Positions 17,687 through 26,729 of a DNA stretch of 42,058 bases are shown here, in pieces. Location: the NCBI GenBank assembly GCA_937146805.1, contig CAKZRR010000006.1, forward strand, positions 1-42,058, in the 5' to 3' direction. The position numbers and the translations under genes are program-made. This stretch comes from an uncultured Owenweeksia sp. Lineage in GTDB: Bacteria; Bacteroidota; Bacteroidia; Flavobacteriales; Schleiferiaceae. The notes under the pieces were generated by a model. It was not told where the DNA came from and did no database searches. It worked only from the letters and a program-made list of their open reading frames with translations. The first letter of the stretch is position 1; each line of letters opens with the position of its first letter.

Positions 17687-18724
17687 TTACATTACTTGGC
17701 TTTTTTTCAGTCCACCAAATTCATTAACATACTCATCAAGCAAGGATTCCATACTCCCGAGACATTTCTTAAAGTGATCCATATCAATATTATCAGAATC
17801 CTTTGCGTTAAAAGGATCTTTAACAATTAAAATTGAAGTCTTCCTTGCTGACCTAATTGAAACCTTGTAGTCTAACTTTTTAAAGGATGGCTGCTTTTTT
17901 AAGTTTAAAACAACTTGACGAATGTGGTTCTTCGATTCCTTCTTGTCATTTATCATAAAAACTGCAAGAGTAAGAGATCGGTCAGGTACTTGTATGAACT
18001 GTATCTTCAACCGAAAACCTTCAAATTCTTTTCTATGATAGAAGAAGTACGAGTCTCTCCCCCGCTCTATTGCCCACCTAGTGTCCTTATCTTCTAAAAA
18101 ATCCTCTAAGTACATATAGAAACCTTCAGCAGCTCTCAAATCTGATGCTAAACACTTTTTGCTATTGAACGACTTTGTACGTTCTTCTATGCTTTTAAGA
18201 TGCCTGACAAAATCATTAAATATATGATTTGAACTATCGCAGTCATCTAAGATATCCAGTATTGCACCTCTGTTTACAATTATATAATCATCCCCAGTTT
18301 CAATAATTCTTTTAGCATTCTTACTATCGTTCCCCGTTTTCAGGTAAATGGTTTTTAACGTTAAAGTAACTTTTCTTCTTTCTATCTCCGCGTTAGCTGC
18401 TTCTCTGTATCTTTCTAGTTGGTTACCATGCTGTCCAGTATGAGTTTTATCCTCAATTATGATAAAGTACTCTTCATTGATAATAACAGCAATGTCAATT
18501 TTCTTAAACTGCTTTAATATTTCTACTGAAGTAATTTGATAGTCATCGGATTCTTCAAGTAGCAACTTTCGAATAAATGTATTTGAAACCTCCTTTAAAT
18601 CTTTATCAATCACTTTTTTATCACTCCATTCTAACAGCCATATAAAAAAAGCATCTTGGGAAAGCTCCTTGGGTGCGTGTGTGAAAATATTTGGTGCTGC
18701 GGGTTTTGAGTCAAGGTGCATCAT
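17687..18724 (-). CDS. PD-(D/E)XK nuclease superfamily protein (PDDEXK_4-like)
   Basis: 345 residues. The N-terminal PNIFTHAPKELSQDAFFIWL followed by LEW is the signature opening of the PDDEXK_4 family. The nuclease core is visible as KIDIAVIINEEYFIIIEDKT (D...E-D-K) at about residues 73-93, followed by QLERYREAA. The C-terminal half (about 200-345, including AAEGFYMYLEDFLE) has no recognised motif. The family is widespread and of unproven function; its place as first gene of a leftward run with hsdM, hsdS and hsdR points to phage or plasmid defence. There are 53 bp between its end and the hsdM start, including a lone TTGTTACTTA box (17680-17689). Confidence 0.7.
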   Translation of the reverse strand: MMHLDSKPAAPNIFTHAPKELSQDAFFIWLLEWSDKKVIDKDLKEVSNTFIRKLLLEESDDYQITSVEILKQFKKIDIAVIINEEYFIIIEDKTHTGQHGNQLERYREAANAEIERRKVTLTLKTIYLKTGNDSKNAKRIIETGDDYIIVNRGAILDILDDCDSSNHIFNDFVRHLKSIEERTKSFNSKKCLASDLRAAEGFYMYLEDFLEDKDTRWAIERGRDSYFFYHRKEFEGFRLKIQFIQVPDRSLTLAVFMINDKKESKNHIRQVVLNLKKQPSFKKLDYKVSIRSARKTSILIVKDPFNAKDSDNIDMDHFKKCLGSMESLLDEYVNEFGGLKKSQVM

Positions 18725-18810
18725 TAGGTTTTTGGTTGGCCTAAAAATCTGTAAGATAAATAAGAACAGTAAATAAAATACATTTTATCTGATCTATTCA
18801 CTCAAACAAT

Positions 18811-19061
18811 CTTGGCTCACAACCTATTTAGGATTCATCGCTTTGCGATGATCCACATATAGCTACTAATTACCCGCAAAAGTCTTACTCGCTCCGCTCC
18901 TATGGCTTTTTTATTTGCCTTTAGCGCTCAAGCAAGCTTGGCTTAAGGCTATTTAGGATTCATCGCTTTGCGATGATCCCTATATAGTTACTCATTACAC
19001 GCAAAAGCCTTACTCGCTCCGTTCGTTTGGCTTTTTTATTTGCCTTTAGCGCCCAAGCAAG
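18811..19061. repeat. Two tandem ~125 bp repeats beside tRNA-Arg
   Basis: Copy 1 is 18811-18936 and copy 2 is 18937-19061. They share TATTTAGGATTCATCGCTTT, GCGATGATCC, CTTACTCGCTCCG and GGCTTTTTTATTTGCCTTTA, with scattered substitutions. A partial third copy begins at 19062. Each unit holds a hairpin made from GGATTCATCGC and GCGATGATCC around TTT. No reading frame is conserved, so this is a non-coding duplication. Confidence 0.75.
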
Positions 19062-19087
19062 CTTGGCTTAAGGCAAATAAAAAAGCC
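19029..19087. repeat. Long inverted repeat overlapping the tRNA terminator
   Basis: GGCTTTTTTATTTGCCTT (19029-19046) is the perfect reverse complement of 19070-19087. Inside it, CCAAGC (19053-19058) pairs with GCTTGG (19061-19066). The right arm shares its last bases (19081-19087) with the tRNA terminator stem, so the two hairpins exclude each other in RNA. Confidence 0.7.
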
Positions 19088-19110
19088 TCTCACTATCGTG
19101 AGAGGCTTTT
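19081..19110 (-). terminator. Terminator of tRNA-Arg
   Basis: AAAAGCCTCTCAC (19081-19093) pairs perfectly with GTGAGAGGCTTTT (19098-19110) around TATC. On the minus strand a T-rich stretch follows. It begins directly at the encoded CCA end of the tRNA. Confidence 0.85.
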
Positions 19111-19112
19111 GG

Positions 19113-19186
19113 TGATCCCGCTAGGATTCGAACCTAGGACCGTCTGCTTAGAAGGCAGATGCTCTATCCAGCTGAGCTACGGGACC
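19113..19186 (-). tRNA. tRNA-Arg (anticodon TCT)
   Basis: 74 bases without CCA. The acceptor stem GGTCCCG/CGGGATC (one G-T pair), the D arm GCTCAGCTGGATAGAGC, the anticodon stem-loop TCTGC-CTTCTAA-GCAGA and the T arm CTAGG-TTCGAAT-CCTAG all form. The anticodon TCT reads AGA/AGG. CCA is encoded (19112-19110). A promoter lies just upstream and a terminator directly after. Confidence 0.97.
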
Positions 19187-19202
19187 TTGTTTTTAAGGGC
19201 TG

Positions 19203-19233
19203 CAAATATAGACGTCTTTATAAATATTTCACA
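19203..19233 (-). promoter_or_regulatory. Promoter of tRNA-Arg
   Basis: On the minus strand the -7 box TATATTTG (19203-19210) matches TAnnTTTG perfectly. TGTG (19230-19233) lies 19 bp upstream, with a TTG at 19232-19234 (21 bp). Transcription would start about 10 bases before the tRNA. Confidence 0.6.
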
Positions 19234-19247
19234 ACCTTTTAAAAAAG

Positions 19248-19281
19248 AAAATGCGGCTACAATAAGCGTAGCCGCATTTTT
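19248..19281 (-). terminator. Terminator of the nqr operon
   Basis: AAAATGCGGCTAC (19248-19260) pairs perfectly with GTAGCCGCATTTT (19268-19280) around a 7-base loop, 19 bp after the nqrF stop. A-rich DNA on the + strand gives a U-rich tail on the minus-strand transcript. Confidence 0.85.
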
Positions 19282-19299
19282 AAAATATCAAGGATTTAC

Positions 19300-20613
19300 C
19301 TATCCTCCAAAGTCATCAAAACTTACATTCTCAGGCGGTACACCCCAGTCATCTACCATATTTAATACGGCAGCGTTCATCATAGGTGGCCCACAGAAGT
19401 AGAACTCAATCTCTTCGGGTGCATCGTGCTTGCTTAGGTACTGTTCAATTACTTGATTGTGTACAAAGCCTACAAAGCCATCTCCTACTTCGTCATTTAT
19501 ATCTTTTTTCTCTACCCAATTATCTTCTGGTTTGGCATCAGATAACACCATATAGAATTTAAAGTTGGGGAAGTTTTTTTCGATTTCGCGGAAATAGTGA
19601 ATATAGAACAACTCGGCTCTAGAGCGGCCACCGTACCAGTACGATACTTTTCTTCCAGTTTGTAGCGTTCTAAAAAGCTCGTAAATGTGCGAACGCATAG
19701 GCGCCATTCCAGCACCACCTCCAATATAAAGCATCTCGGCACCTGTATCCTTAATAAAGAACTCACCGTAAGGGCCTGAAATGGTACACTTATCTCCTGG
19801 CTTTAAGCCAAAGATGTAAGAAGAAGCAATACCGGGGTTAATATCCGCCCACGTGTTTTTGTCTCTATCCCATGGTGGAGCCGCCACACGTACGTTTAGC
19901 ATAATGTTTCTTCCTTCGGCAGGATAAGAAGCCATTGAATAGGCACGTACCACTTCCTCATCATTTTTCATTACCAAATGACGCAGGGCAAAAGCACCTT
20001 CCGACCAGTCTTTTTCAAATTTATCAGGCTCACCCGGGTGATCTTTAGGGTGTGCTTTAATGTCCATATCGGCAAACTTCACTTCTGTTTCAGGAATTTT
20101 AATTTGGATGTATCCACCCGCCTTATAATCCATGTCTTCTGGAATTTCTACTACAAACTCTTTAATATAAGTAGCCACATTATAGTTAGATACTACGGTA
20201 GCCTCCCATTCCTTAATTCCAAAAATCTCTTCCGGAATTTGAACATTCATATCGTTTTTCACCTTTACTTGGCAACCCAAGCGCCAGTTATCTTGCGCCT
20301 CTTTACGCGTAAAGTAGCCCACTTCGGTAGGCAGGATTCCTCCGCCCCCTTCTAGCACTTGGCATTTACACATAGCACAAGTACCTCCACCACCGCAAGC
20401 CGATGGTAAAAATATTTTTTGGCTAGAAAGTACATTCAACAAAGTGGCTCCTGACTCTACTTCGCGCGCCTCGCCATTAATGGTAAGGGTTACAGGCCCC
20501 GAAGGCGCCAGTTTAGCCTTAGCTCCTAAAAGAATACCAACAAGCGCGAATATTACAATAAAGAAAACTACGATACTGGTAACAATAATTGTGGTGGTTG
20601 ATAATAATACCAT
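19300..20613 (-). CDS. nqrF: Na+-translocating NADH:quinone reductase subunit F
   Basis: 437 residues. One N-terminal transmembrane helix (about 5-30) is followed by a plant-type 2Fe-2S ferredoxin domain with C73, C79, C82 and C114 ([10 protein letters not shown]). Then come an FAD-binding domain (VRAYSMAS, the R-x-Y-S motif) and an NADH-binding domain ([27 protein letters not shown] near the end). It takes electrons from NADH into the Nqr complex at the inner membrane. It is about 30 residues longer than the Vibrio form because of a loop near 165-205 ([18 protein letters not shown]). It is the last gene of the operon, 23 bp after nqrE. Confidence 0.97.
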   Translation of the reverse strand: MVLLSTTTIIVTSIVVFFIVIFALVGILLGAKAKLAPSGPVTLTINGEAREVESGATLLNVLSSQKIFLPSACGGGGTCAMCKCQVLEGGGGILPTEVGYFTRKEAQDNWRLGCQVKVKNDMNVQIPEEIFGIKEWEATVVSNYNVATYIKEFVVEIPEDMDYKAGGYIQIKIPETEVKFADMDIKAHPKDHPGEPDKFEKDWSEGAFALRHLVMKNDEEVVRAYSMASYPAEGRNIMLNVRVAAPPWDRDKNTWADINPGIASSYIFGLKPGDKCTISGPYGEFFIKDTGAEMLYIGGGAGMAPMRSHIYELFRTLQTGRKVSYWYGGRSRAELFYIHYFREIEKNFPNFKFYMVLSDAKPEDNWVEKKDINDEVGDGFVGFVHNQVIEQYLSKHDAPEEIEFYFCGPPMMNAAVLNMVDDWGVPPENVSFDDFGG

Positions 20614-20636
20614 CTTAAATATCTATAAAAAGAGTT

Positions 20637-21254
20637 TTACAACTTAATTCCCATAAAGGCCATAAAGGCAATACCCATTAAACCTGTTACAATAAACGTG
20701 ATTCCCAAACCGCGTAAGGCTGGTGGCACATTTGAATAACGGATTTTTTCGCGGATAGCAGCAATAGCTACAATAGCTAAAAACCAACCTACACCACTAC
20801 CTAAACCATACACGGTAGCTTCACCAATGCTCGAAAAGTCTTTTTCTTGCATAAAAAGTGAACCACCCAAAATAGAACAGTTTACAGCAATTAGGGGTAA
20901 AAATATACCTAAGGCACTGTACAAAGCAGGAGCAAATTTTTCTACTACCATTTCTACCAACTGCACCATAGAAGCAATTACCGCGATAAACATGATGAAA
21001 GACAAGAAGCTTAAATCTACCGTGTCAAAGCCTTCGCCTAGCCAGCTTAATGCGCCTTCTTTAAGTACTTTGTTTTCCAATAAATAGTTTACCGGAATGG
21101 TAATACCCATTACAAAAATTACGGCCGCGCCTAGTCCTACCCCTGTTTTTACAGTTTTAGATACCGCCAAGTATGAACACATGCCTAAAAAGTAGGCAAA
21201 GATCATATTGTCAACAAAAATGGACTTTACAAAAATGTTTACTAAATCTTGCAT
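20637..21254 (-). CDS. nqrE: Na+-translocating NADH:quinone reductase subunit E
   Basis: 205 residues, a multi-helix membrane protein of the RnfA/NqrE family (about six helices) and of normal length. C26 ([10 protein letters not shown]) and the cysteine in [14 protein letters not shown] near residue 123 correspond to the iron/2Fe-2S ligands shared with NqrD between the two half-helices. It starts 4 bp after nqrD ends. Confidence 0.97.
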   Translation of the reverse strand: MQDLVNIFVKSIFVDNMIFAYFLGMCSYLAVSKTVKTGVGLGAAVIFVMGITIPVNYLLENKVLKEGALSWLGEGFDTVDLSFLSFIMFIAVIASMVQLVEMVVEKFAPALYSALGIFLPLIAVNCSILGGSLFMQEKDFSSIGEATVYGLGSGVGWFLAIVAIAAIREKIRYSNVPPALRGLGITFIVTGLMGIAFMAFMGIKL

Positions 21255-21258
21255 CTTC

Positions 21259-21945
21259 CTAGTTTTCTTCGATTAGTTTGGTGTTACGCGCACGCTGAAC
21301 CCAAATAATAATGCCCACGGTAATTAGGGCCATGGGAGGTAACAGCATCATACCATTGTTACTATATACACCGCCTTCGGTAATGTACCAGCTGGTAGGG
21401 ATAATTTGAAACCCAAACAGCGTACCTGAACCCAATAACTCACGGAAAAATGCCACCGCTAATAAAATCCAGGCATATCCAAAGGCATTACCCAAACCAT
21501 CTAAAAATGATTTCCAAGGGCCGTTGGCCAAAGCAAAGGCTTCAAAGCGCCCCATAATAATACAGTTAGTAATAATTAAACCTACAAACACCGATAACTC
21601 TTTACTTACATCGTAGGCATAGGCTTTTAGCACTTGATCTACCAAAATTACTAAGGAGGCCACTACTACTAGCTGTACAATAATTCGAATACGGTTTGGA
21701 ATTACATTCCGCATTAGCGAAATAATAACGTTACCTACCGCCAGTACAAATAACACCGAGATAGACATTACCAAGGCCGGATATAGCTTTACGGTAATTG
21801 CCAATGCCGAACAGATACCTAAAACCTGCACCGTAATGGGGTTACTATCGTTTAATGGATCGGATAATAACAACCTGTTTTTTTTGCCCAAGAGTGGCTC
21901 TTTGGCTTTTTTTACTTTTACTTCTACTTCTGATACTTCAGCCAT
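21259..21945 (-). CDS. nqrD: Na+-translocating NADH:quinone reductase subunit D
   Basis: 228 residues of the RnfE/NqrD membrane family. A charged cytoplasmic extension of about 25 residues ([18 protein letters not shown]) precedes the first helix. Conserved cysteines lie in [11 protein letters not shown] (about 46) and [15 protein letters not shown], the intramembrane metal site partner of NqrE. The gene lies between nqrC (27 bp gap) and nqrE (4 bp gap). Confidence 0.97.
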   Translation of the reverse strand: MAEVSEVEVKVKKAKEPLLGKKNRLLLSDPLNDSNPITVQVLGICSALAITVKLYPALVMSISVLFVLAVGNVIISLMRNVIPNRIRIIVQLVVVASLVILVDQVLKAYAYDVSKELSVFVGLIITNCIIMGRFEAFALANGPWKSFLDGLGNAFGYAWILLAVAFFRELLGSGTLFGFQIIPTSWYITEGGVYSNNGMMLLPPMALITVGIIIWVQRARNTKLIEEN

Positions 21946-21972
21946 AGCTTTAAAATTGAGTAGTTGTTTTAA

Positions 21973-22668
21973 TTAGTTTAATGCGTATGATTTCAAAAAT
22001 TCGCTGTACGATTCCATGCAATCATCAATCATATCTTGCACACCTACTGACGTAATGGTACCTCCGCTAATGCCATCCACTTGATGATCGCCTTGTGCGT
22101 TGCCCTTCATTACTCTAATGTTTACAAATTTACCGCTGGCATCCTGCATTTTTTTATCCGGAAATTGATCCATGAAAATTGGTGTAGCAATTTCAGCTCC
22201 TAGGCCTGGTGTTTCCGTTTTGTGGTCAAATACAGCTCCAAACACCGTACTTCTATCGCCTTCTAAAGCCATGTAACCCCATATTGGGCCCCATAATCCT
22301 TTTCCCCTTAGCGGGAGAATGAAGTAGGTTTTGCCATCACTTTCGGCTATATATAGCGGAGCTGAACGCTCAGCAGGCGCTTTTTTAAGCTCCTTGGCCA
22401 TATCAATATCAAAAGCAACCATTCCCTCTACCAACTTACCATTGGTTACTACCAGCTCTTGCTTTATAGTAGCATCGTACAAGGTTTGTGCACCTTCTCT
22501 ATCCACCTCTAAACCAATAGATTTTAAGATGTTTTGCATTTTTTCGTTCTTCACGTTCTCATCCTGCATAGGCTTAAGCGAAGTTGCTGCAAACGATAAA
22601 AGAGCCGCAACTACCACTACCATAACAGCAGCAAACATAAAGGTGTAACTATTCTTATTTACGTCCAT
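21973..22668 (-). CDS. nqrC: Na+-translocating NADH:quinone reductase subunit C
   Basis: 231 residues with one N-terminal membrane helix (about 8-30) and a periplasmic FMN-binding domain. GLWGPIWGYMAL, ETPGLGAEI and VDGISGGTITSVGV are the family motifs. The threonine in SGGTITS (near residue 200) is the expected covalent FMN attachment site (usually SGATxTS; here the third residue is Gly). It lies 5 bp after nqrB. Confidence 0.97.
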   Translation of the reverse strand: MDVNKNSYTFMFAAVMVVVVAALLSFAATSLKPMQDENVKNEKMQNILKSIGLEVDREGAQTLYDATIKQELVVTNGKLVEGMVAFDIDMAKELKKAPAERSAPLYIAESDGKTYFILPLRGKGLWGPIWGYMALEGDRSTVFGAVFDHKTETPGLGAEIATPIFMDQFPDKKMQDASGKFVNIRVMKGNAQGDHQVDGISGGTITSVGVQDMIDDCMESYSEFLKSYALN

Positions 22669-22673
22669 CTTAA

Positions 22674-23849
22674 TTAAGCTGTTTTAACTTGAATTCTCTT
22701 TTTACGTTTTTTCACGTTACCCTCAATCACATAGTGATCTACAAGTGGTGCCATTACGTTCATAAACAAAATAGCCATCATTACTCCTTCGGGGTAAGCT
22801 GGGTTAAATACACGAATCATAATGGCCAAAAAGCCACATAAAAATCCGTAAATCCATTTGCCTTTATTGGTTTGTGCAGCCGAAACCGGATCGGTGGCCA
22901 TAAATACTAAACCAAAAATAAGCCCCCCCATTAATAGTTGCTCCCAATAAGGAACAGCCATAAAGTTTTGCTGGGCTTCGCTAATCATGTGAGGTGCTAC
23001 TGCATTAAAAATCAATCCCATTACAATGGCACCAATTAAACCCGAAAGCATAATACGCCAGCTACCAATACCTGTATAAAGTAAAAGTGCGGCACCTAGT
23101 AAAATGGCTACAACCGAAGTTTCGCCAATAGAACCGGGTATATTACCAATAAACATTTCCATAGGAGAATAACTGGTAGTGCCGTTTACGGCAAGCTCCC
23201 CTAAAGCGGTAGCTCCCGAATGTCCATCTACAACAGCTCCTCCATCGGTATTAATCCAAACCTTATCTCCCGACATGAAAGTTGGGTACGCAAAAAAGGC
23301 AAAAGCCCTTGCGGTAAGTGCAGGATTTAAAATATTCATTCCTGTTCCTCCAAAAACCTCTTTACCAATTACTACGGCAAAAGCAGTAGAAACAGCTACC
23401 ATCCATAACGGAATGTCAACAGGCATAATCAATGGAATCAACATCCCAGAAACTAAAAAGCCTTCTTCTATAGAGTGTTTTTTGATGATACAAAAACCAA
23501 ATTCGATACCTAAGCCTACGGCATAAGATACCACTACCATTGGCAATACTTTAAGCGCTCCGTAACCAAATTGCTCCATTAAAGTAGCGGTTTCGCCTAG
23601 GGCTTGGTAATGAAAGTAACCTACATTCCACATACCAAAAAGCAAAGCCGGAATTAAGGCAAAAACCACAGTAATCATGGTTCTTTTTAAGTCAATACCA
23701 TCACGTATATGTGCACCTGAATGAGTACTGTGACCTGGCACAAACAAAAATGTTGCAATGCCATCGTACAGGGGGTATAATTTTTCGAGCTTACCGCCTT
23801 CTTCGAATTGCGGCTTTACGCTTTCGAGTAAATTTCTAAAAATCTTCAT
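22674..23849 (-). CDS. nqrB: Na+-translocating NADH:quinone reductase subunit B
   Basis: 391 residues with about ten membrane helices, in the RnfD/NqrB family. The motif GHSGATALGELAVNG near residue 210 holds the threonine for covalent FMN. GKEVFGGTGMNILNPALTAR is the conserved loop, and MATDPVSAAQTNKGKW is typical of the C-terminal half. It is the core sodium-channel subunit. It follows nqrA after 20 bp. Confidence 0.97.
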   Translation of the reverse strand: MKIFRNLLESVKPQFEEGGKLEKLYPLYDGIATFLFVPGHSTHSGAHIRDGIDLKRTMITVVFALIPALLFGMWNVGYFHYQALGETATLMEQFGYGALKVLPMVVVSYAVGLGIEFGFCIIKKHSIEEGFLVSGMLIPLIMPVDIPLWMVAVSTAFAVVIGKEVFGGTGMNILNPALTARAFAFFAYPTFMSGDKVWINTDGGAVVDGHSGATALGELAVNGTTSYSPMEMFIGNIPGSIGETSVVAILLGAALLLYTGIGSWRIMLSGLIGAIVMGLIFNAVAPHMISEAQQNFMAVPYWEQLLMGGLIFGLVFMATDPVSAAQTNKGKWIYGFLCGFLAIMIRVFNPAYPEGVMMAILFMNVMAPLVDHYVIEGNVKKRKKRIQVKTA

Positions 23850-23869
23850 CTCAAATTTCTATTTGTGAA

Positions 23870-25225
23870 TTAATCTCCGAGCTCGGAATACATTAAATCT
23901 AAACCATCGCGAAGGATTTTTTGCACCTCCGTTTTAGAAGTACAAACCACTTCGCAAAGTGCCATATCTTCTTCTACTAGTTCGTAAATTCCTAAATTCT
24001 CCATGGCTTCAATATCTTTTATCAAGATAGACTTAAGCAACTGCACGGGAAAAATATCAAAAGGAAAAACTTTTTCGTACTCGCCTGTTACCACAAACGC
24101 ACGTCCTTCTCCATTTAAGGAAGTATTAAGCGTTTTGGCTTTATTGGCCGTCATCCAAGACATTAAAGTTCTTGAGATACTGAATTTGCTAATACCAGGA
24201 TTTAACCAACCAAAAAACTCAGGCTCAATTCCTTCGGGCAATACCATTAACTCACGATCATAAAAACCTAAGTAACCATCGGCTTTAATACGATCACCTG
24301 TAAGTACATTTCCCGCTATATAGCGATTAGTACCATCTTGTGTGTTAGAGGCTACCATGTTTTTAACACTACCTCCTATAATAGTTTTATAGTAACGGGG
24401 CTTGGTTACTTGTGAACCACCCATGGCTACATTTATACTAGCATCAAACTTACCCGTTAAAAACAAGCGTCCAATAATAATAACGTCTTGAGGATTTAAT
24501 GTCCAAAATACTTCGCCTTTATTAATGGGATTGGTGTGGTGAATTTGCACACCAACATTACCTGCAGGGTGGGCTCCTTTAAAGTTTTGCTTTACTACAC
24601 CTTGGCAATCGGTAAAAACCTTGCTAGGCTTGGTACTACCATCTAAACCTAGGTGTACTTTACCTTCGGTTAATTTAGCAAGGGCATTAACGCCTGTTTG
24701 AAATTCTTTTTCAAAACCGTGTACCGTAAAATCATTTTCGCAGGCCAAGGGAGCAGAATCAAAACACGAAATGTAAATGTGTTTTGGTGTACGCTCGGGG
24801 TTGGCTACAATGTTATACGGACGTTGCTTAATAAAGGGCCAACAACCTGATTCTAGCAAGCGCTTTTTCACGTCATCACCGCTAAGCGACTCGGGGTTGG
24901 CCGTACCAAAGTCATGGTATTTGGTTTCTTTATCCGCCAAGATGCGTACTTCTAAAAGTTTCCGCTTTTCTCCACGTACAATTTCAACCACCTCTCCACT
25001 TACAGGGGCGCAAAATTTAACCGCTTCCTGTTCTCTATTAAAGAGTAAGGGAGTACCGGCTTTCACTTCGTCACCTTCGCGTACGGAAAGTTTGATTTTA
25101 ACACCTTTAAAATCGGTTGGTTTTAGGGCAAACGTTTCTGGCAATTCAGCGTTCGCGTAGATTTGTTCTGCTTTACCCTGCAGTTTAATATCTACACCGC
25201 TTTTAATTTTAATTGTCTCTGACAT
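23870..25225 (-). CDS. nqrA: Na+-translocating NADH:quinone reductase subunit A
   Basis: 451 residues, a soluble cytoplasmic subunit at the quinone side. An N-terminal barrel-sandwich domain (VREGDEVKAGTPLLFNRE, CAPVSGEVVEI) is followed by the NqrA Rossmann-like and C-terminal domains (FLTGKFDASINVAMGGSQV, DRELMVLPEG, FPFDIFPVQLLKSIL). It is the first gene of nqrABCDEF. The complex couples NADH:quinone electron transfer to Na+ export, which suggests a sodium-rich habitat. Confidence 0.97.
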   Translation of the reverse strand: MSETIKIKSGVDIKLQGKAEQIYANAELPETFALKPTDFKGVKIKLSVREGDEVKAGTPLLFNREQEAVKFCAPVSGEVVEIVRGEKRKLLEVRILADKETKYHDFGTANPESLSGDDVKKRLLESGCWPFIKQRPYNIVANPERTPKHIYISCFDSAPLACENDFTVHGFEKEFQTGVNALAKLTEGKVHLGLDGSTKPSKVFTDCQGVVKQNFKGAHPAGNVGVQIHHTNPINKGEVFWTLNPQDVIIIGRLFLTGKFDASINVAMGGSQVTKPRYYKTIIGGSVKNMVASNTQDGTNRYIAGNVLTGDRIKADGYLGFYDRELMVLPEGIEPEFFGWLNPGISKFSISRTLMSWMTANKAKTLNTSLNGEGRAFVVTGEYEKVFPFDIFPVQLLKSILIKDIEAMENLGIYELVEEDMALCEVVCTSKTEVQKILRDGLDLMYSELGD

Positions 25226-25262
25226 TTATGGTAGAATCAAAAAATTCTAACTTAATTTGGCG

Positions 25263-25270
25263 CAAATGTA
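25263..25270 (-). promoter_or_regulatory. Candidate -7 box of the nqr operon
   Basis: TACATTTG on the minus strand is a perfect TAnnTTTG match and would give a leader of about 30 bases before nqrA. No good TTTG box is found 19-21 bp upstream; a TTTG lies only 10 bp away, so the assignment is tentative. Confidence 0.4.
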
Positions 25271-25381
25271 ATAAGTAGCTCAAATTGTAAGTTACTCTCA
25301 CTCTATTTAGAGATTTTCTAAACAGCGCGCAAAGTTACTTTTTTAAGCCATTCATAAAAGCACCCATTAAAATATTTAGCA

Positions 25382-26692
25382 TTGACTAACACCCGCCTCA
25401 TTTTCACCCTAGTTATAAGTGGTTTTTTTGCACTAAGCCATACCCTTAAAGCACAGTATGTTATTGATGAATATTACAGTGAAAAAGAGCTCGTATATGA
25501 AGACCATATTTATCAAGCGGGCATCCGAAGTGTACAATTTCATCCCACTACAAATACATTGGGTTTTCCTGCCATCCCGTTAAACGGAGGCCAGCAGCTA
25601 TACCTCTCTTTTGATGACTTATACGAGGACTTTATGAACGTGAGTTACACCATTGAGCACTGCAATGCTGATTGGACCCCCTCGGGTTTACTGCCCCAAG
25701 AGTACATCCAAAATATGCAAGATGCCTACCTTCAAAATTACGAGTACTCACTCAATACCTTTGTTCCTTACACCAACTACCACATGGTTTTTCCAAGCAA
25801 TGGTTTGCGCATATTAAAATCGGGCAACTACCTGCTTAAATTATACCTAAATGATGACCCCAATGACCTCCTTATTACCCGAAGATTTTTGGTGTATGAG
25901 GAAATGGTAAATGTGGCAGGCCAAGTAAAAAGACCCATTACCGTAGATTTAATGCGTACCCATCAGGAAATTGATTTTTCTATACTGCATGCCAATTACG
26001 CCATCCAAAATCCATTTACAGATTTAAATGTGGTTTTAATGCAAAATCAACGTTGGGATAATGCCATTACCAATTTAAAGCCTCAGTTTATGCAAAACAG
26101 TAAACTGGTGTACCAATACGATCGTGAAAACGCACTAGAAGCGGCAAATGAATTTCGATTTTTTGATTTAAAGGATATGCGAACGCTATCGCAAAACGCC
26201 CGTAAAGTAGAAGTAGATAGTGTATATACCGTGTATTTAAGAACTGATATAAACCGTAGCATTCAAAACTATTCCGTTTACAACGACATTAACGGTAACT
26301 ACGTAGTTAGACGATTGGATGCAGAAAACTCAAACACCGAAGGTGATTACGTGTATGTCGATTTTTTATTGGAGCAACAGCCCTCTTTTAGCCACTCAGA
26401 TGTATACCTATTTGGTAAGTTTACCGATTGGAAACTATTGCCTGAATACCGTTTGCGGTATGATGAGGAACGCCAAGCCTACAAAACCAGAATATTGCTA
26501 AAGCAGGGTTATTACAACTTTGCCTATGCCACTTACGATAACCAAACGCAAACCGCTAGTTTTACAGATGTAGAGGGAAACCATTGGGAAACTGAAAACG
26601 AATACCAAATTTTGGTTTACAACCGCGAGGTAGGCCAGCGCTACGATCGCTTAATTGGTTTTAATACTTTTAGTTCGGAGGAATTGTATTAG
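25382..26692 (+). CDS. Type IX secretion system Plug-family protein (DUF5103)
   Basis: 436 residues from a TTG start. The frame has no ATG upstream before a stop (25355-25357), and the TTG gives a proper signal peptide (to LKAQ, about residue 25). The body matches the DUF5103 family: LYLSFDDLYEDFMNVSYTIE, then HCNADWTPSGLLPQEYI, FPSNGLRILKSGNYLLKLYL, and a beta-sandwich ending IGFNTFSSEELY. The Flavobacterium Plug protein closes the periplasmic side of the SprA translocon when no cargo is engaged; that role is inferred by family. It fits the two T9SS cargos in this window. The gene is divergent from nqrA and followed by the TsaC gene. Confidence 0.85.
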   Translation: MTNTRLIFTLVISGFFALSHTLKAQYVIDEYYSEKELVYEDHIYQAGIRSVQFHPTTNTLGFPAIPLNGGQQLYLSFDDLYEDFMNVSYTIEHCNADWTPSGLLPQEYIQNMQDAYLQNYEYSLNTFVPYTNYHMVFPSNGLRILKSGNYLLKLYLNDDPNDLLITRRFLVYEEMVNVAGQVKRPITVDLMRTHQEIDFSILHANYAIQNPFTDLNVVLMQNQRWDNAITNLKPQFMQNSKLVYQYDRENALEAANEFRFFDLKDMRTLSQNARKVEVDSVYTVYLRTDINRSIQNYSVYNDINGNYVVRRLDAENSNTEGDYVYVDFLLEQQPSFSHSDVYLFGKFTDWKLLPEYRLRYDEERQAYKTRILLKQGYYNFAYATYDNQTQTASFTDVEGNHWETENEYQILVYNREVGQRYDRLIGFNTFSSEELY

Positions 26693-26729
26693 CCACAAGC
26701 AAAATCTAAAAACAAACTACTTTTACGGC

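Noticed and set aside
18831-19140. TAGGATTC shared by tRNA-Arg and the tandem repeats as an att core
   Set aside because: Only 8 bases match and the flanking bases diverge at once. It is too short to claim an attachment site.
19040-19402. Plus-strand frame of 120 codons across the tRNA region
   Set aside because: It reads through tRNA-Arg, its terminator, the nqr terminator and the end of nqrF, all on the other strand. There is no family signal.
24820-24835. GTTGCTTA inside nqrA as a further regulatory box
   Set aside because: It is a lone 8-base match within a conserved coding region without the array spacing.
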